This document shows positions 35,604 through 48,732 of a DNA stretch of 64,000 nt, in pieces. The translations under genes were made by a program, and so were the position numbers. This stretch comes from Toxoplasma gondii ME49 (Eukaryota; Apicomplexa; Conoidasida; Eucoccidiorida; Sarcocystidae): positions 496,001 through 560,000 of the forward strand of contig NC_031473.1 of the NCBI RefSeq assembly GCF_000006565.2, written 5' to 3'. Numbering within the stretch: position 1 is the first letter of the stretch; each line of letters begins with the position of its first letter. Under the pieces are notes generated by a model. The model did no database searches and was not told where the DNA came from. It saw nothing but the letters and a program-made list of their open reading frames with translations.

Positions 35604-38600
35604 ATGATGGCAGATCTGACACTCGAGCCCCGGGGCGCGGGTGCGTCGCGTTATCTGATGACAGATCTAGAGGATTTGGACTCGTCTGAAGGGAACAGCT
35701 TAGTTCCCTATTCGCGGTTGGGCAAGTCGGGGAACACGGATGCGAATCTGTACTCAACTCCAGACATGACGACTCGGTACCCGGGGTCGCGGGGCCTGCT
35801 GCGGGACGACTCGCGGGGCTCTGGGGGGCTAGATGACCCTATGGGGTTGCCGATGCGGTCCCTGTCCCCCAAGGATCTGGGGGGCCGGGGCGGCCCGCGC
35901 CTGTCTCCCGCCGAGCTGAAGGCCCAGGTGAGGCTCCGTAACATGTGCGGGAAACCTCTGCGCCCAGACGACGTGCTCGTGACGCGGATCTTGACGGGGG
36001 AAAAGAGCTACTGGGAGGCACTGGACGAGATGCGGAACCTGTGTGCAAGTCTGACAGTGGAGAACGAGAAGCTCAAGACCGGCAACGCGAAGGCGACGAC
36101 CAAGGCGCTGGAAGTCGAGCAGAAGAGCCGCGCCGAGATCCGGAGACTACAGACTCTGCAGCGCGTGACCCGGGACGAACTGGAGATGAAGCTACAAGAC
36201 TTGACGGCGGAAAACGTTCGACTGCGGCAGTCGCGAGACGTCGAGAGGGCGCTCCAGGAGCAGAAGGTTCACATGCAGAAGCAAATAGAACGGTTGAAAC
36301 AGGACAGTGAAGAGAAGGGACGCTTGGCGGCGCAGCGCGCTCGCGAGATTCACCACCTGAAGGAGGAGACGCAGCGTAGCACGGATGAGGCTGAAGCGTT
36401 GAAGGGCCGCGTCGAGAGCCTCCAGGCGAAGCTCGCTGAGGCGATCTCGCAGAAGAACCTCCTGCTGATTCGCGTGAAGAAAGACATTCGAGACATCCAG
36501 GACTCGGCGCAGCAGGCGCGGGAGGCCGTGCTCGCTGAGAAGGCGCGCAGCGAGCAGCAAGCCGCCGAAGTCGAAAAACATGCGCAGATGCAGCTCCAGC
36601 TGCACGAGCGAAAGATCCGCGATCTCCAGCAAACGGTGGCATCGGAGGAGAGCCAGGGCGAGTATTACAGACGAAAGTACGAGGAGGCATCCAAGCAGCT
36701 GGCCAAGCTGAAGACACAGTTCGACAGCACGCAAAACAAGACAGAGACAGACATCGCATTGCGAGAACGGAAGCTCCAAGAACTGAGCGAGAGCCTGAAC
36801 GCTGCGCAGAAGGCCAGAGACCGCAGTGCGCAGGAACTCAATGCTATGCGCTCCAAGTACAACATTCTCAGGGGAGAACTCGAGAAGGCGGAACAGAGAC
36901 GAAACCACGCCGAACAGGAGGCCATTCGAGCCGGGGTATGCGCCAGCGAATCGAAGCGAGATTGGACGGCGAAACGAAAGCAGGGGAGGGGAAACGTGAG
37001 GGCGAGGGACAGCATAGGCGCAGCAGTGGGGGAGAGAGGGAACGGCAGAGTGAGAGGGTCGCATGTGAGGAGAAGCCGTGGCGAAAAATCCACTGACACG
37101 GATAGGCCGCCTCAGCACGAAGCGGGAAGGCATGCGCCTTGAAGTCTCTCTGCGTTTCGGTTTGCTTGGCGCTAGACGGGAGCACAGCCACACACAGAGC
37201 AGGACAACAGTGGAGGCGGGAGTCTCTGCGGTCTCGCTCTTGACGCACTCTGACCTGCAGAAGTCAACGATATATGCAGCATGTAGAACAGCAAAAAGTC
37301 TGCCTAGACTTTACCCACGAGTAGATTTCGACGCGATCTTGCATGTTTACCCCGGAATGTGACGCGCCTCACAAAGAAGGGAGCAGAACCTTTGTGGGAA
37401 GCTTTCCTCATGGTGTTTCCAGAAATGCAGAATTCTGTTCATTTCCACAGTGTTTGAGATAGCAGAGGTCCCATAGTGATCCTTCAGAGGCTGAAGCGCC
37501 GGGAGTCCCGTGCGTTTTACTCGACTGGCAATTGACTATTGCTTGACCGTGTCTGTTCCATGTACCACCACCGTAGTGACGTTTCGGCACAGCCGCTAGA
37601 GCTCGCACGGAAGAATCGGCTCCTTAAATCCACCAAAACGCCCACCGACGTACGTTTTTTTCGGCGTTTGTCGTGCAGCCGCCGAGAGGCTCTGGCACTC
37701 TTCACGGTTCTCGTGAAAAGCGTGAAAAGGTGGAAGGCCTGCCGCGCCTTCTGGGCCTCTAGAAACGCCGCTTTTTCCGTGTGTTCCCCTATTTCCAATG
37801 CTTCAGGCAACCGTTTTCTCTGAAGTGCCGCAGCTGAGCGCACCCTCGCTGTGTGTGTGTGTGTTGCGTGTCTCAGGCTCAAGTCGAGACGATGGACGTC
37901 GGCCGGAGCACGCTGGAGGCAAAAGTGAGTGAGCTTCAGCTCGAACGATCTGGCCTCATGGAGAAGCTTCAACTCGCAGAAAAGGAGGTGTCCGAACTGC
38001 GAGAAGCGAAGAACAAAATCAAAGCTTCTCTGGACCTCGCGTACCAGAAGGAACAGTTCAGACTGTTGGAGGAGAACAGCCGCATCGGCACCGACTTGAA
38101 AGTCGCGCAGCAACAGCTCGACACGGTCACGCGACAAAAGGAGCAGCTTCAGACCGACGCAGAGCGCCTGCGGGGAGCCGAGGAAGAACTGCGAGAGATG
38201 CAAGTTGACTTCCTCAAAATGAAAACGACACTGCAACTCGTCCAGGGGCGCCCCTGCGACAACGCTAAGGTCGTTGCCGATGGCGTTGTCAACGCCCTTC
38301 GAGCGTACGCGGAACTCAAAAAGGCAACTGAAGTAAGCATGCATGCCTTTGGGGTCGGGATAAAATACCAGGCTCTGTCGGAGTCTTCGAAGAGGTGCCA
38401 GTCCTTGCGCCTTGTACCATCTCAAGTCCTCGGACTTGCTTTGAGATCCCGGTTCTCGTCTGTTGACACCTGGTGTCAAGGCCGGCCAGCACCATCCTGA
38501 GCAAAATCAACTGACGACAACTGATCTGTTGTCCTTTCGGTGGTCTCGTCGCGCCAGTATGGAACAGCGGTGCTTCAAACAGCAAAACGTCGCCTTCCAC

Positions 38601-41600
38601 TATTGGTCGACCTGTCAGTTGTTGGCCTATATGTCTATATCTATCTATCTGTTTCTCTTTATCTGTCTGTATTTAGATCTGTTCACGTCTATCTCTATCT
38701 GAATCGACATGTTCGTAGGTCGTCTACCTGTGGGTATATCTTCGCCTCGCTGCTGTGCTGCTACACGCGGTGTGTGCACCTCTCCACGTGTATATATGCG
38801 GCTTCTGCCTTTTGCTTTTTCTGCGCCTCAATTGTTTTTTCGTATGTTGTGTTCTTTCTAGCACCGCGTCGATCTGTGTATCCAGTCTCCTCCTGGCGTT
38901 TTATTCCTTTGTCTGTCCGTCTTCTTTGCAGACTCAGGAGCAGTCGATGGCATCTCTCTCTCAGCAGAACCAAGCGTTGAGTCAGAAGGCGAATGAGGCT
39001 GCGACGCTGACGCGAGAAATGCTTACACTTGAGTCTGAGAATCGGTCTCTGAACGAACACATTGCGAGTCTGACAGCCGAACTGCGGAAGATCGGAGACC
39101 AGCAGACGGCGCTGCAGTTGGAGAAGGAGGCGCAGGACGAAGCCTTTCGCCAGCAGATCGAACGCGTGCAGAAAGAAGCTGAAGCGCGTCGGCGAGAACT
39201 GGACCACCAGCTCGAACAGGCGAAGGAGAGGCATCGTCAGGAGACCACGAAGCTGACGGCAGAGTTGGATCGTGTGAAGAAACTGCACGACGCCGAGAAG
39301 AAGCGCACCAGCGAGCTGCAGGTGCAGGTGGAAGATGTGAAGGCGGAGGCGACTCAACACACCGAGGGTCTGGAGAAGAGGTACCAAGAGCAGCTCCGAG
39401 AGCGGAACGCGCAGATCGAGGCCTTGAGCTCTGAGCGGGAAGAGTTCGCTGCGGAGACGAGGGCTGAGATTCAGCAGCTGAAGAAAACACATGCAGATGC
39501 GTTGAAGGCGGCCCGGGCAGACCGGGACAAAGTCCTGGCTGAGCGAGAAAGCCACTACCAGCAGCAACTCGAAGAGATGCGCACGCGCCAGGAGCAACAT
39601 GCTGCGTCGCAGCATCACCAAAGGCAAGAGCTGCAGCAGCGCCTGCAGCAGTTGGAACTTTCGTTCCAAGAAACCGAAGCGAATCTGCGTCGCGAGGTGG
39701 ACGCGAAGGCCGCCGATGTGCGGTCGCTGCAGGGACAGAAGGAGAAGCTGGAGCGCGAGCTGGGCGCTGTGAAGGAGCGCCTGGAGGACGAACAGCGAAG
39801 CGCAGATAGGAACCTGGAGCGCGTCAAGCGCGAGAGACAACAGGACGTCGAGAGACTGCAAAAGGAACTGGACGACGCGACGCGACTCGCCGCCGAAGCT
39901 GAACGCACAGCTGCAGAGAAGATCCAGAGTCTCGAGACAGACGTGAAGAACACTCGAGACCAGTTGAAGAAGGCAAATGCAGGCAGCGAAGAGAAAGAAA
40001 GCCTTTTGGAGGCTTCAAAGACCAGGTACGCAGACCTCGAGAACAAACACAACGACGTGGTGCAGAAGTTCAATGACCTCTCGGAGGAAAACAAGAAGCT
40101 CAAGAAGGACTTGAGCGCGGCAGCTGACGACAAAGAGGCGAAGGAAAAGCAAATCAAGAAACTGACGGACGCACAGGCTCGAGACCAACAGGAAATTGCG
40201 GCCATCAAACAAAAGGAGAGAGAAGCTATCGCCGCGGGAGACCGCCTAAACGCAGAAATCGAAAAACTGAAGGCGGAACACCGCTCTGCAGAGTTGAAGC
40301 TCAAAAATGACATCGATGCTGTCACCACGGATAAAGAGGCAGTCGAGGTAATCGAAAGGAGAAAACGAAAATAGAGACCCTTTTCTTGTTGACGACTTCC
40401 AGTGGATGTCATTCCATACGTATTGCGTTCTCAACTCACGTGGTGCTGCGTCTCTTTCTTCCAAGGTCGTTTTTCCATGTCAGTCCTTTCTCCGTCACGA
40501 CTCCCCTCTGCCTTTGTATCATATCCCTCTTTCCCTTGGTGCTTTCATGTCTGCTCTTCTTCTCCTCTCTCCTCTTCTTCTCTCTCCCCCCCCCCACACT
40601 GCTCCTAAGCGAGCGTGTTGTCTCGTCCCCCTCGCCTCGTTTTCTTTGCTCTCCTTTCCTCGCTACCTTCGCCGTTCCTCTGATTCACCGCATTTGCATA
40701 GTTCTTCGTCTCGGCGGTCTCCCACTTTCCTTCTTCTGTGTTTCGGTGGCGTTTTCTGCTTTTCTACAGGTACCAGTCACGAGCGATATAACTAGATAGC
40801 TGCGATGTTTAGGAACACAGCAAACGCTACACACCTCAACTGGCGATGCATTGATGAAGTTGTCGTACACGCACTCAGCCGACTAACGGGAGACAGCCAC
40901 AAGCCCACAGCCGTAGCTTCGTAATCTCAGTGGTTTGCCCTCTCAGTCTGTCAAGGATGTCGAAGCGCAGACACATGCTGGTTTTTCAAATGCACGCTGG
41001 CTACCGGTATACTTAGTGCGCTCGACGTGATGGTCACTGGGTGTCTCTCCCTTGTGCAGGCGAAGCTGGCGCAAGTTCAAAAGATGCACAAGGAAGAAGC
41101 TGAGGCGCTGAATAGTCGCATCGCCCAGCTGACAAAGGAGAAAGCGGACCTCGAGAAGGCCCAGCGGAACCTGGAGGAGGAGAAAGCTGCCCTAGAACAG
41201 GAAAAGCGAAAGGCTGCAAGTGAAGCAAAGGTGAAGCAAGACCTCCTTGAGCAAAAGATCGCCGAACTTCAGAAACAAAATCAAAACCTCGAGAATGGGC
41301 TGAGAGCGGCGAAGGCCGCTGGAGCAGCAGCTGCCGCGAGGCCTGCCCCCGGCGCGCCAGGTCAGGCCCCGCCCGCAGCTCAGGCACCACAAGCCGGCGC
41401 ACCCCCGGCTGAAGGTAAGAAATTCCTGCTGAAGTCGATATTCGTTTCCTTTTAGGATGTGTTGTAGGAGTCCACAGGCATTCATCCCCTCGCTTTGCTG
41501 CCTAAGCCATCCAGCTGGCGATTACCGCATCTCTCCACATAGAAACATCTCTATGCCCCGAACTCAGTGGCAGCACTGATTCACCCACGTACCAGTTTGT

Positions 41601-42313
41601 GTATGTATTCAAACGACCGGTACTATCAAGCCTCTTCTTCCAAATAGATTTCATGGAAAACCTAAAATTCGCATGTTTGATTGCTCTAAATCTAAATTCA
41701 TCTTATAATTTTGGTTTCTTAGTTGCAATGACCTTTGTACTCCAAATAATTACAGGTATCACTCTAGCGTTTAGATATACTTCTGAAGCATCTTGTGCAT
41801 TTGCCTCAGGAAGTGGAGGAGTTGGAACACGAAGTGCTTATGATTCTGTGCTCTATCCTGCCTTTGTCCCCACAGAGACGCCCGTCTTGAATTATAGACA
41901 AACAGAACGCTGTGGCGCTTCCGCAATCTGAAGAAAAACTCTTGTCGGTGTTTTGTGTCTGTATTTCGTCATTGTCTTTCTACCGAACCTCTCTTTTCTT
42001 TCTTACATGCACCCCTTGCTCTTCTCTACATTGTCAAGCTCTTCACTGGCACCCATTCTCGCCTTGTCCGGCTCTATGGCTGTCGTCGCTGCCTTTCCTG
42101 TCTACTGCCTCTCGCCTCTTCCTTTTCTAATACTTTGCCTTTCTTTCCACTTTCTTGTCCTGTTCCTTCGCAGAAGGAGGCCTTTTCTCGTGGTGGGGAG
42201 GCGGAGCGGCAGAAGCTCCACCAGAGGCGCCTGCCAGTAGCGCCGGCGCACCAGCCGAGGCAGCACCCGCGCCAGCTGCCGAGGCTGAGAGTTCCAGTTG
42301 GGGCTGGTGGTAA
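35604..42313 (+). CDS. long coiled-coil protein with WGWW C-terminus
   Basis: Five exons join cleanly: 35604-36935, 37877-38332, 38932-40347, 41060-41414 and 42174-42313, giving 1,232 residues. The first three introns are phase 0 and the last is phase 1. Two adjacent ATGs begin the frame; the second (35607) has the better context (atgATGG). Residues 1-100 are Gly/Ser/Asp-rich. A compact conserved-looking stretch follows at about 102-146 (LSPAELKAQV, RPDDVLVTRIL, SYWEAL), then roughly 1,000 residues of heptad-rich coiled coil. The end is Ala/Pro-rich, with LFSWWGGG and the final WGWW. There is no membrane span or motor head. Such proteins are usually structural (cytoskeleton, centrosome, conoid), but nothing here settles which. 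A cytochrome b NUMT lies in its last intron. Confidence 0.9.
41640..41870 (+). pseudogene. cytochrome b insertion in intron 4 of the coiled-coil gene (NUMT)
   Basis: From about 41684 to 41808 the plus strand reads ALNLNSSYNFGFLVAMTF and on to FRYTSEASCAFAS without any stop. This is the N-terminal part of apicomplexan cytochrome b, in AT-rich mitochondrial codon use. After that point the sequence no longer follows cytochrome b, continuing with a GSGGVG reading that may be another mitochondrial block joined to it. Of the four copies in this window it is the least decayed, so probably the youngest. It is intronic and in the host gene's orientation. Confidence 0.88.
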
Positions 42314-42458
42314 TGAGTTGAATCACACAACACAGCCAAGAAGAAATGAAAAGCAGGGAAGGAAGAACGCGCCACATGCGGCCACCATCATGTGGATGTC
42401 TGCTTTCGCTGCCAACAGGGATGTCACTGATGCCTACGCAAGCATTTTATGCTTATCG

Positions 42459-42489
<31 letters not shown>

Positions 42490-45400
42490 TGTATACATAT
42501 ATGTATGCACATACATGTATATGTATAGAGCTGTGTATACGTTATTTGTCAGTCGACACTTTTTGTTTAGTGTTGGAGAGAGAATTTGAAGCCTGGAAGA
42601 AAATTCCTTTGAGGAGGACTTGCGGGTACGTTCGCATGTAGCTCACGTATCTGTTTTGTGTCTCCAGTGCGTTTGTTGATTTTATGCACGATCGCAGACA
42701 CGCGGGTGTACGAGCCTAATGAGCATGCATGCACAGGTACTGAAGCACGCACCGAAACAGCGTACTCGTCCTCTCCTTTTTGGCAGGCTCACGGACATGT
42801 AGGTGATACGCGTACATGTACATATATGGATATGCATAGAAGAACTTCTCCACATGCAAAGCCATGGATGTGCACACAGTCGCCCATTCCTAGGTAGATG
42901 GGCATGTGTAGCATTGCGTTTCAAGGGTGTTCTCATCTCTCACCACTACGCGTCAAAACAACAAATGAAGATGGCATGCTGGAGTAGTCTTCGACGCGGC
43001 GATGCTGTATTTGTGGGCTCGTACCTGGTTTCTGTCCGTGCTTTCGTCTCTTATTCCATCTTCTATCTCTCTCTTCTGTTACTGGTACCCATATTCAACT
43101 GTGACCACTTGCACACTGTCCTCTTTCTCGCCTTCTTGTTGTCTCCTCTCTGAGGCCCATTTGACCTTTCCCCCCGTTTCTCTCGTTTCGAGACTCCGCC
43201 TTTTCTGAGACGACATGGAGTTCACAAAGGCTGTTCTCTTTGTCGGAGTTGTTTTCCCGCTTGCGTTGTCTTCTGTTTGCACATCGGGATCCAAGTTTCT
43301 TGTGAAGCTCCTTTGCGTTAGATCCTTTCTCACGTCCACGATTAAGCGCTGCGTAGTACATGCTCTTCGACAGAGGACCGGGAGACAGCCTCAACATCTT
43401 TCACTGGATTCCTGTTTCTTTCACTCGTTGTGTAAAAGGAACGATTTCTGTTTCGTGGCCCAAGCCAGTTTTTTCTCCTTTCACTCTCGCTTTTGCTGCA
43501 CTGAGAGGGGAGGCTCCAGCACGGACAAGGGGAAACTCGCCTCCCTCCCGTTGTGCTCTGTCAATATTTGTCGTTTGTCCGTCCAAAACAGACTGAATCA
43601 TGGCGTTATTCGCCGTCTACTGACGTTGTCAAGGCTAAACGCGTCCCCTTTTCCTGGCTGTCAGTTCACCTTAAAAAACAGCAACTCACAGAAGACTCTT
43701 CAACAGTTGCGGTGTCGCTGCACATACGCGTGGGCGTGCATAGACCATATGTGAACACGTACAGAAAAATACAGCTTTCACATTTAGAAGACTGACATAT
43801 GAACCTTTATCTCGCTTAACTTTTATGGACGTTTCACAGCAGATATATCTACCTAAACCCTGATTGCATGCGTGTCGCGCAGATGTCTAGAAACACGTAG
43901 GCGGTCAGGTGCTTGCACTTGGTTTTTTGTGTCCAGGCATCCTAGATCTGAGTCATTGGGCGGGCTGTCCAGCAAAGAAGCCAGAGGAATAGCACAACGA
44001 AGGATATGAAAATGGGTGGGTATCCGTCGGCTTCGCACGTTGATATTTTCAGCGGTGCTTCTCATCGAAAAGGATCGTGGAAGTGCCAAAAGCTGTGCCA
44101 AGGAAAAGCTACCCACATTCATGTCTTCGGTCCTTCAGCTCACCTACCTAAAATCCTCTACCATTAGGTGGGGTAACAGAAAGGAAAGTGTCTCGCGGCA
44201 AGCCAGACGTGTAGCAACCTTGAGTCCCCGTTCTTCTTGCAGCCTGTGATAATACTCTGCCCCAAATATCTCAGTTCTTTTCTTCAGAAACGTTTGCGTC
44301 TCATGCGCTTAGCGCAGGCCGCCGACGTTGTGAAGTTTCTTTTCGAAGCGGACATGTGCTGGTAACATCCCAGTGTGTCACCACGAGCTAACATGTACGT
44401 CGTGCTCTCCACTGCAAAAGTGAACTGGCATCCTACACAAATTCAGAAAAGCAGAGTTCTTACTCTTCTGCAGCGGCGCGTGTGCCTTGCTAATGTGCTA
44501 CACTCCTCTGCCGGTTCTACATCTGGATGCTTGCCAACGGCAGTTAGGACCACCAGACAAACCCCCAGGACTGGCGCTACTTCCTAGTTCCAGCCCCTTC
44601 TGTCAGATACATACCTTCCGTCTCCTTTTTTCCACTGCAATGGGCAGCGGCCAGCAAGACTTGCTGCAACTACTCTATGAGTGTGCCATCTGCGAAAGTG
44701 GATTAATTCGTTCACTAGTCTTTCAGGCGCAAAAAGGAAAAAACGTGTAGACTCGCGGCTATCAGTAGTTACCCTGCATTGCAGCAAGCTTGTGATGCTT
44801 TGCTGCGGTTGAAGAGAGTTTCAAAAGGAAGATACGTGCTGTGTCTGTCTTTTCATACGGCATTACGCGACGTCTGCCGTCTAAAACCACAAGACGGACA
44901 AAAACTATCGAAGCCACATATGAAAGACGGTGCACGGACACTCTTCTCACGCTTCGACTGTTTCGATGGCTTCCGAAGACGTTTTCTCGCGAGACAAGCG
45001 AACCGCACTGGGAGTGTGCTGCCCGCTTCTTCCGGGCGGCGTTCAAGCAATACGTGGGTTTTTTTCGTGCGCACAACAAAGTCCCTAAAAGAGTCACATG
45101 AGAGATCCATATATGCCTAACAATGCATCTCCCTCCGATCGTGTCCTATGCAAGACTGCGTGAAGGGCGGAGAAGCAACCCACCCAATTTTCTGTTTTCT
45201 CGTTCGTGTCCGGAGACTAACCGCGAAACGCGTGCGCAAATTAGTATGTCTGCGGGGGCCCCCAGGAAGCCAAGTAGCGACGGAAAAGTGGATTTCCTTC
45301 TTTAATGCTTTTGTGGAACGGTTGTTTAATTGGAAACACTTTCTCACAGCGAAAGAGGAAAATATTTTCCCGTCGCACAATCTCCAAACTACCTTTCGCG

Positions 45401-45506
45401 CTCGAACGACCTGTCTGTGCTCTGTCGGTCGAGTTCACCTTTTTCGCCGCGCCTCGATTTCCCCTCAATACTCCCGGTCGGATATTTACAAGAAAAAACA
45501 GTCAAG
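42314..45506. other. intergenic region between coiled-coil and RPIA genes
   Basis: This holds the 3' flank of the coiled-coil gene, an AT microsatellite near 42.46 kb and about 3 kb without any recognisable gene. An ORF at 43215-43754 begins with a hydrophobic signal-like run but continues as low-quality Cys/Phe/Ser sequence. I do not call it a gene. Confidence 0.55.
42459..42527. repeat. (AT)n microsatellite with ATGTAT interruptions
   Basis: About 24 bases of pure AT dinucleotides run into degenerate ATACATATATGTATAC repeats. The array lies about 150 bp after the coiled-coil stop codon. Confidence 0.95.
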
Positions 45507-48500
45507 ATGAATCCTCAGGACAAAGCAAAGCAAGCCGTGGTAAGCCTTTTGAGCATCTGTGCTCTCTCCGGAAAGCAAGGAGTTGAGTCAGGCAAGCAAA
45601 ACGCATTCTTGGAAGGCGGTGGCCACCCCGCCAAACTGGACTCGATGGAGACAACACGGAAGCCAGAGGGTGGGGGAGATCATGCAGAGAAGAGAAAACG
45701 AAGGAGAGAATGCCAAAGCGAAATCAGCAGAGAAAACTCAAGAACACAACGTACACAAAAGAATGCGACTTGACGGAGTGTAGGCGGTATATCAGCGCTT
45801 GTTTCAAGATCCCAGGAGACGAAGCAACGAAATTTTACTGGCTACAGCGGAGCTAACAGAGACGGACTAAAATGAAAAACGGACAAGAAACATGCCTTTC
45901 TCAAAGGAGGGGTTTCAGCCAGCCAGGAAACATAGTTCCTTACCAAAGCGAGGACGCGAGAACCTCCGAGGCCTCGCCGTCTACGTAATTTCTTTGCATT
46001 GCGTGTATGACACCACTCTAAACTATGGAGAGAAACACAACACTGCATTCTAGAACAGAACTCTGTTTAAATTTCTTGCCAATGGAAACCTTTCGATTCC
46101 CACGGGTCTCTTGTCTGCGCACGTGCCGTTCTGTTCGCAAAACAAGGTTTTTCTTTGACCTCACTTCCCTGGTGTCTCTTTCTCTCCCTTCAAGTTCCCC
46201 TCTATCTCCATTTCGCCTGTTCACTTTTTCTATCTCCTCCCCGTTTGCCCCAATCGCCGAAAGAGCGAAAGCGAAAACACAGTGGGGGAAAGGACAAGGT
46301 CGAGAAGAAATAGTGTTGCTACTTTTTCTTTTGCTTTTCGCAGGGCTACTTCGCTGTCGATACTTATGTACGAAGCGGCATGAAGGTCGGTCTCGGGACC
46401 GGAACGACAGCGAAGTTCGTTGTCGAGAGAATCGGCCAACGCATGCAGGAAGGGTCTTTGAAGGATCTGCTCTGCGTCCCGACTAGCGAGGCCACTCGGA
46501 AACAGGTAACCTCTCATTTCTCGTCTTTTTGTATCCCCATGCAAACCTGCATGTGTTACACCTTCTCTTCTGTATTGCATGCGTACTTTAAGACAAACCT
46601 GCCGCGCCTCTGGACGCCAAAGTTCCGAGAGCATGGACGCGCTCCTCTGAGAATAACGCGTGACTAGCAGGCAAAATGCTACGTTTTGGTGACTGCTCAC
46701 AACCACAAATATCCACCTATGTAGATGTGCCTGTAAAAAATGAGTGCACATTTATCTCTGTCTATCTAGCGATCGATATTTACACAACGTGAATTTCTCT
46801 ATGGAGATCTGTGTGCATCTGTGCTGGTACGCATCCACACATGTCTACATATATATATATATATGCATATATATATATATATATGCATATATGCGTATTT
46901 ATGTTTTCGGAGATTCACATGTTTCAGCACATGCGTGTACATATGAGATGCCCGTAAACGTGGATGCATCTGTGCATCTGCGAGTAGCAGGCGTCAGTTG
47001 GTTTGCTTGCCTTTCGCCGCGTTGCACTGTCAGCAATCTGGAGACCCCTAGGACCCGCGAGTCTCCCGTTCCCGTTCTCGACGTTCAACCCACTGTCTCT
47101 TTGTCTACTCTTTGTCTTTTTGTGTCTTTCTTCGTGTACATGTCGCGTGAGTGTCGACGCGTTAAAGGCGCTGTGGGGACATGACCAACCGGACTCCAGC
47201 GTCGTTTCTGTGTTTTTAGGCAGAGAGTTTGGGAATTCCTCTGACAACTCTCGACGGCATTGCAGACTGTCTCGATGTAGCCATCGACGGAGCTGACGAA
47301 ATTCTTCCGCCCACCCTCGGACTCGTGAAAGGACGGGGTGGCGCCCTGCTGCGCGAAAAAATGATCGCTGCAGCTGCCAAGACATTCATCGTGGTAGGGA
47401 GAGCGACACAGTGAAGAGCGACAGAGAAAAAAGAGAAAGAGGGGCAAAACACAAGGGACCCGAGACGCGTCTTCCTAATAACGAAAAAGAAAGCGTAGTG
47501 CAGAGCACGAAGATCAGGATGAGAATGTGCAAAAGATACAAGCAAACAAAAAAAACAAACGAGACAGAGAATCGTTGAAAGGATCTCGCAGCGTCACGGA
47601 CTTCCCGTCGTTTTTTCTGTCGTTTCTCGCGTTTGTCGAGCCTTTCTCCTTTTGGGTCGTTTCGGTCGCTCATGCGCCTTTCTGTTCGTTCTGTCTCGCG
47701 CCGATTCGTCTGCATGTTTTTTGCGGCCTTCAGACACCTGTTAGTTCTCTTGTCTCTTCGCGGCGTTCGTCTCCTTCAGGCTGCGGATGAAACGAAACTC
47801 GTCTCCAACGGCATAGGCTCCACGGGAGCTCTTCCTGTTGAAGTAGTCGTCTTTTCCGGCTCCCACACAAAGCGCTTGCTTTCCGCGTTGCCTTCGGTGA
47901 AACGCCATGGCGGTCGGGCGGAGTTTCGCAAGAGAGCTGGCGCCGCGACCGGAGAAAAGAACGGTGGCCAGGAAGATATCCGGGAAGAAGACCGATTTGT
48001 GACAGACAACGGAAACTACATCGTCGACCTCTACTTCACAGAGACTGTGCCCGATCTTCATGAAATGGACAAAGAACTCAAAAGCGTAAGCACAACAGAC
48101 GCTAACCACAACGACCAACACTTCCCGTCTATTCCGATGCGGTCGCGGCTACCTTTCCACTGCCCGGATTTAGACGTACATGCTTGAATTTATATATTTA
48201 TTTATATATATATATATACAAATGTAGGGCCAAGCTAGAGAGACGAGAAGAGAGGCGAAAGCCTACGCAGACCAGGTGTATACGGTACCAGTATCACAAT
48301 GCTTCGGTTGGTGCGAATAGGCTTCCGTCATGTGCCTATTTTCTTTTCTCCTCGCTGGTCCTGTTGTCCGTGCTAATTCTCTTTTCGTTGCTGATGGTAA
48401 ATCCTCTCGTGTTGGTCGTCTACACACTTGAATCGATTCAGGTGCTCTTCCGAGTCATTTGATCCTTTGCGCTGGCCCTTGCGGTGGTTGTCTGTGTCGA

Positions 48501-48732
48501 AAGATCGTCTGGAATGCATGCATAACGCCTTTCTTTGCGTTTTTACAGTATTCCATGTGCGTCTTTCCCTTCCGTTTCACGCGCGCTCATGCGTGTTTCG
48601 GTTTATCTGTCTACAATTCCTTTCCAGATCCCTGGCGTTGTCGAGACCGGCTTTTTTCTCGACCTGGCCTCCGTGTGCCTGATCGGCAAGGCCGACGGCT
48701 CTGTCGCAACGTTGACTGCAGAGCGCAAATGA
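45507..48732 (+). CDS. RPIA: ribose-5-phosphate isomerase A
   Basis: This enzyme interconverts ribose 5-phosphate and ribulose 5-phosphate in the non-oxidative pentose phosphate pathway, normally in the cytosol. Five exons join in phase 0 throughout: 45507-45539, 46344-46505, 47220-47393, 47780-48085 and 48628-48732, giving 259 residues. Family motifs are all present: GLGTGTTA (phosphate binding), [15 protein letters not shown] with Asp88 and Asp91, and [11 protein letters not shown] with Lys102 and Glu111 as the catalytic pair. A charged insertion of about 20 residues (roughly 174-194, ending before [11 protein letters not shown]) makes it a little longer than bacterial RpiA. The first exon codes for only 11 residues. 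No targeting signal is seen. It is convergent with the BolA gene. Confidence 0.97.
46848..46893. repeat. (AT)n microsatellite in RPIA intron 2
   Basis: Two AT-dinucleotide runs are separated by ATATGC interruptions inside the second intron of the isomerase gene. Confidence 0.95.
48190..48219. repeat. AT-rich microsatellite in RPIA intron 4
   Basis: This short TATATTTATTTATATATA-type run lies about 100 bp after the exon 4 donor. Confidence 0.9.

Noticed and set aside
36192..39861. Long antisense ORFs (333 and 366 codons) opposite the coiled-coil exons
   Set aside because: They are Leu-rich mirror images of Glu/Gln/Lys codons of the real coiled coil on the other strand.
43215..43754. ORF starting with a signal-peptide-like run
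   Set aside because: After the hydrophobic start the reading is Phe/Cys/Ser-rich with no domain, and it lies in the 3' flank of the coiled-coil gene.
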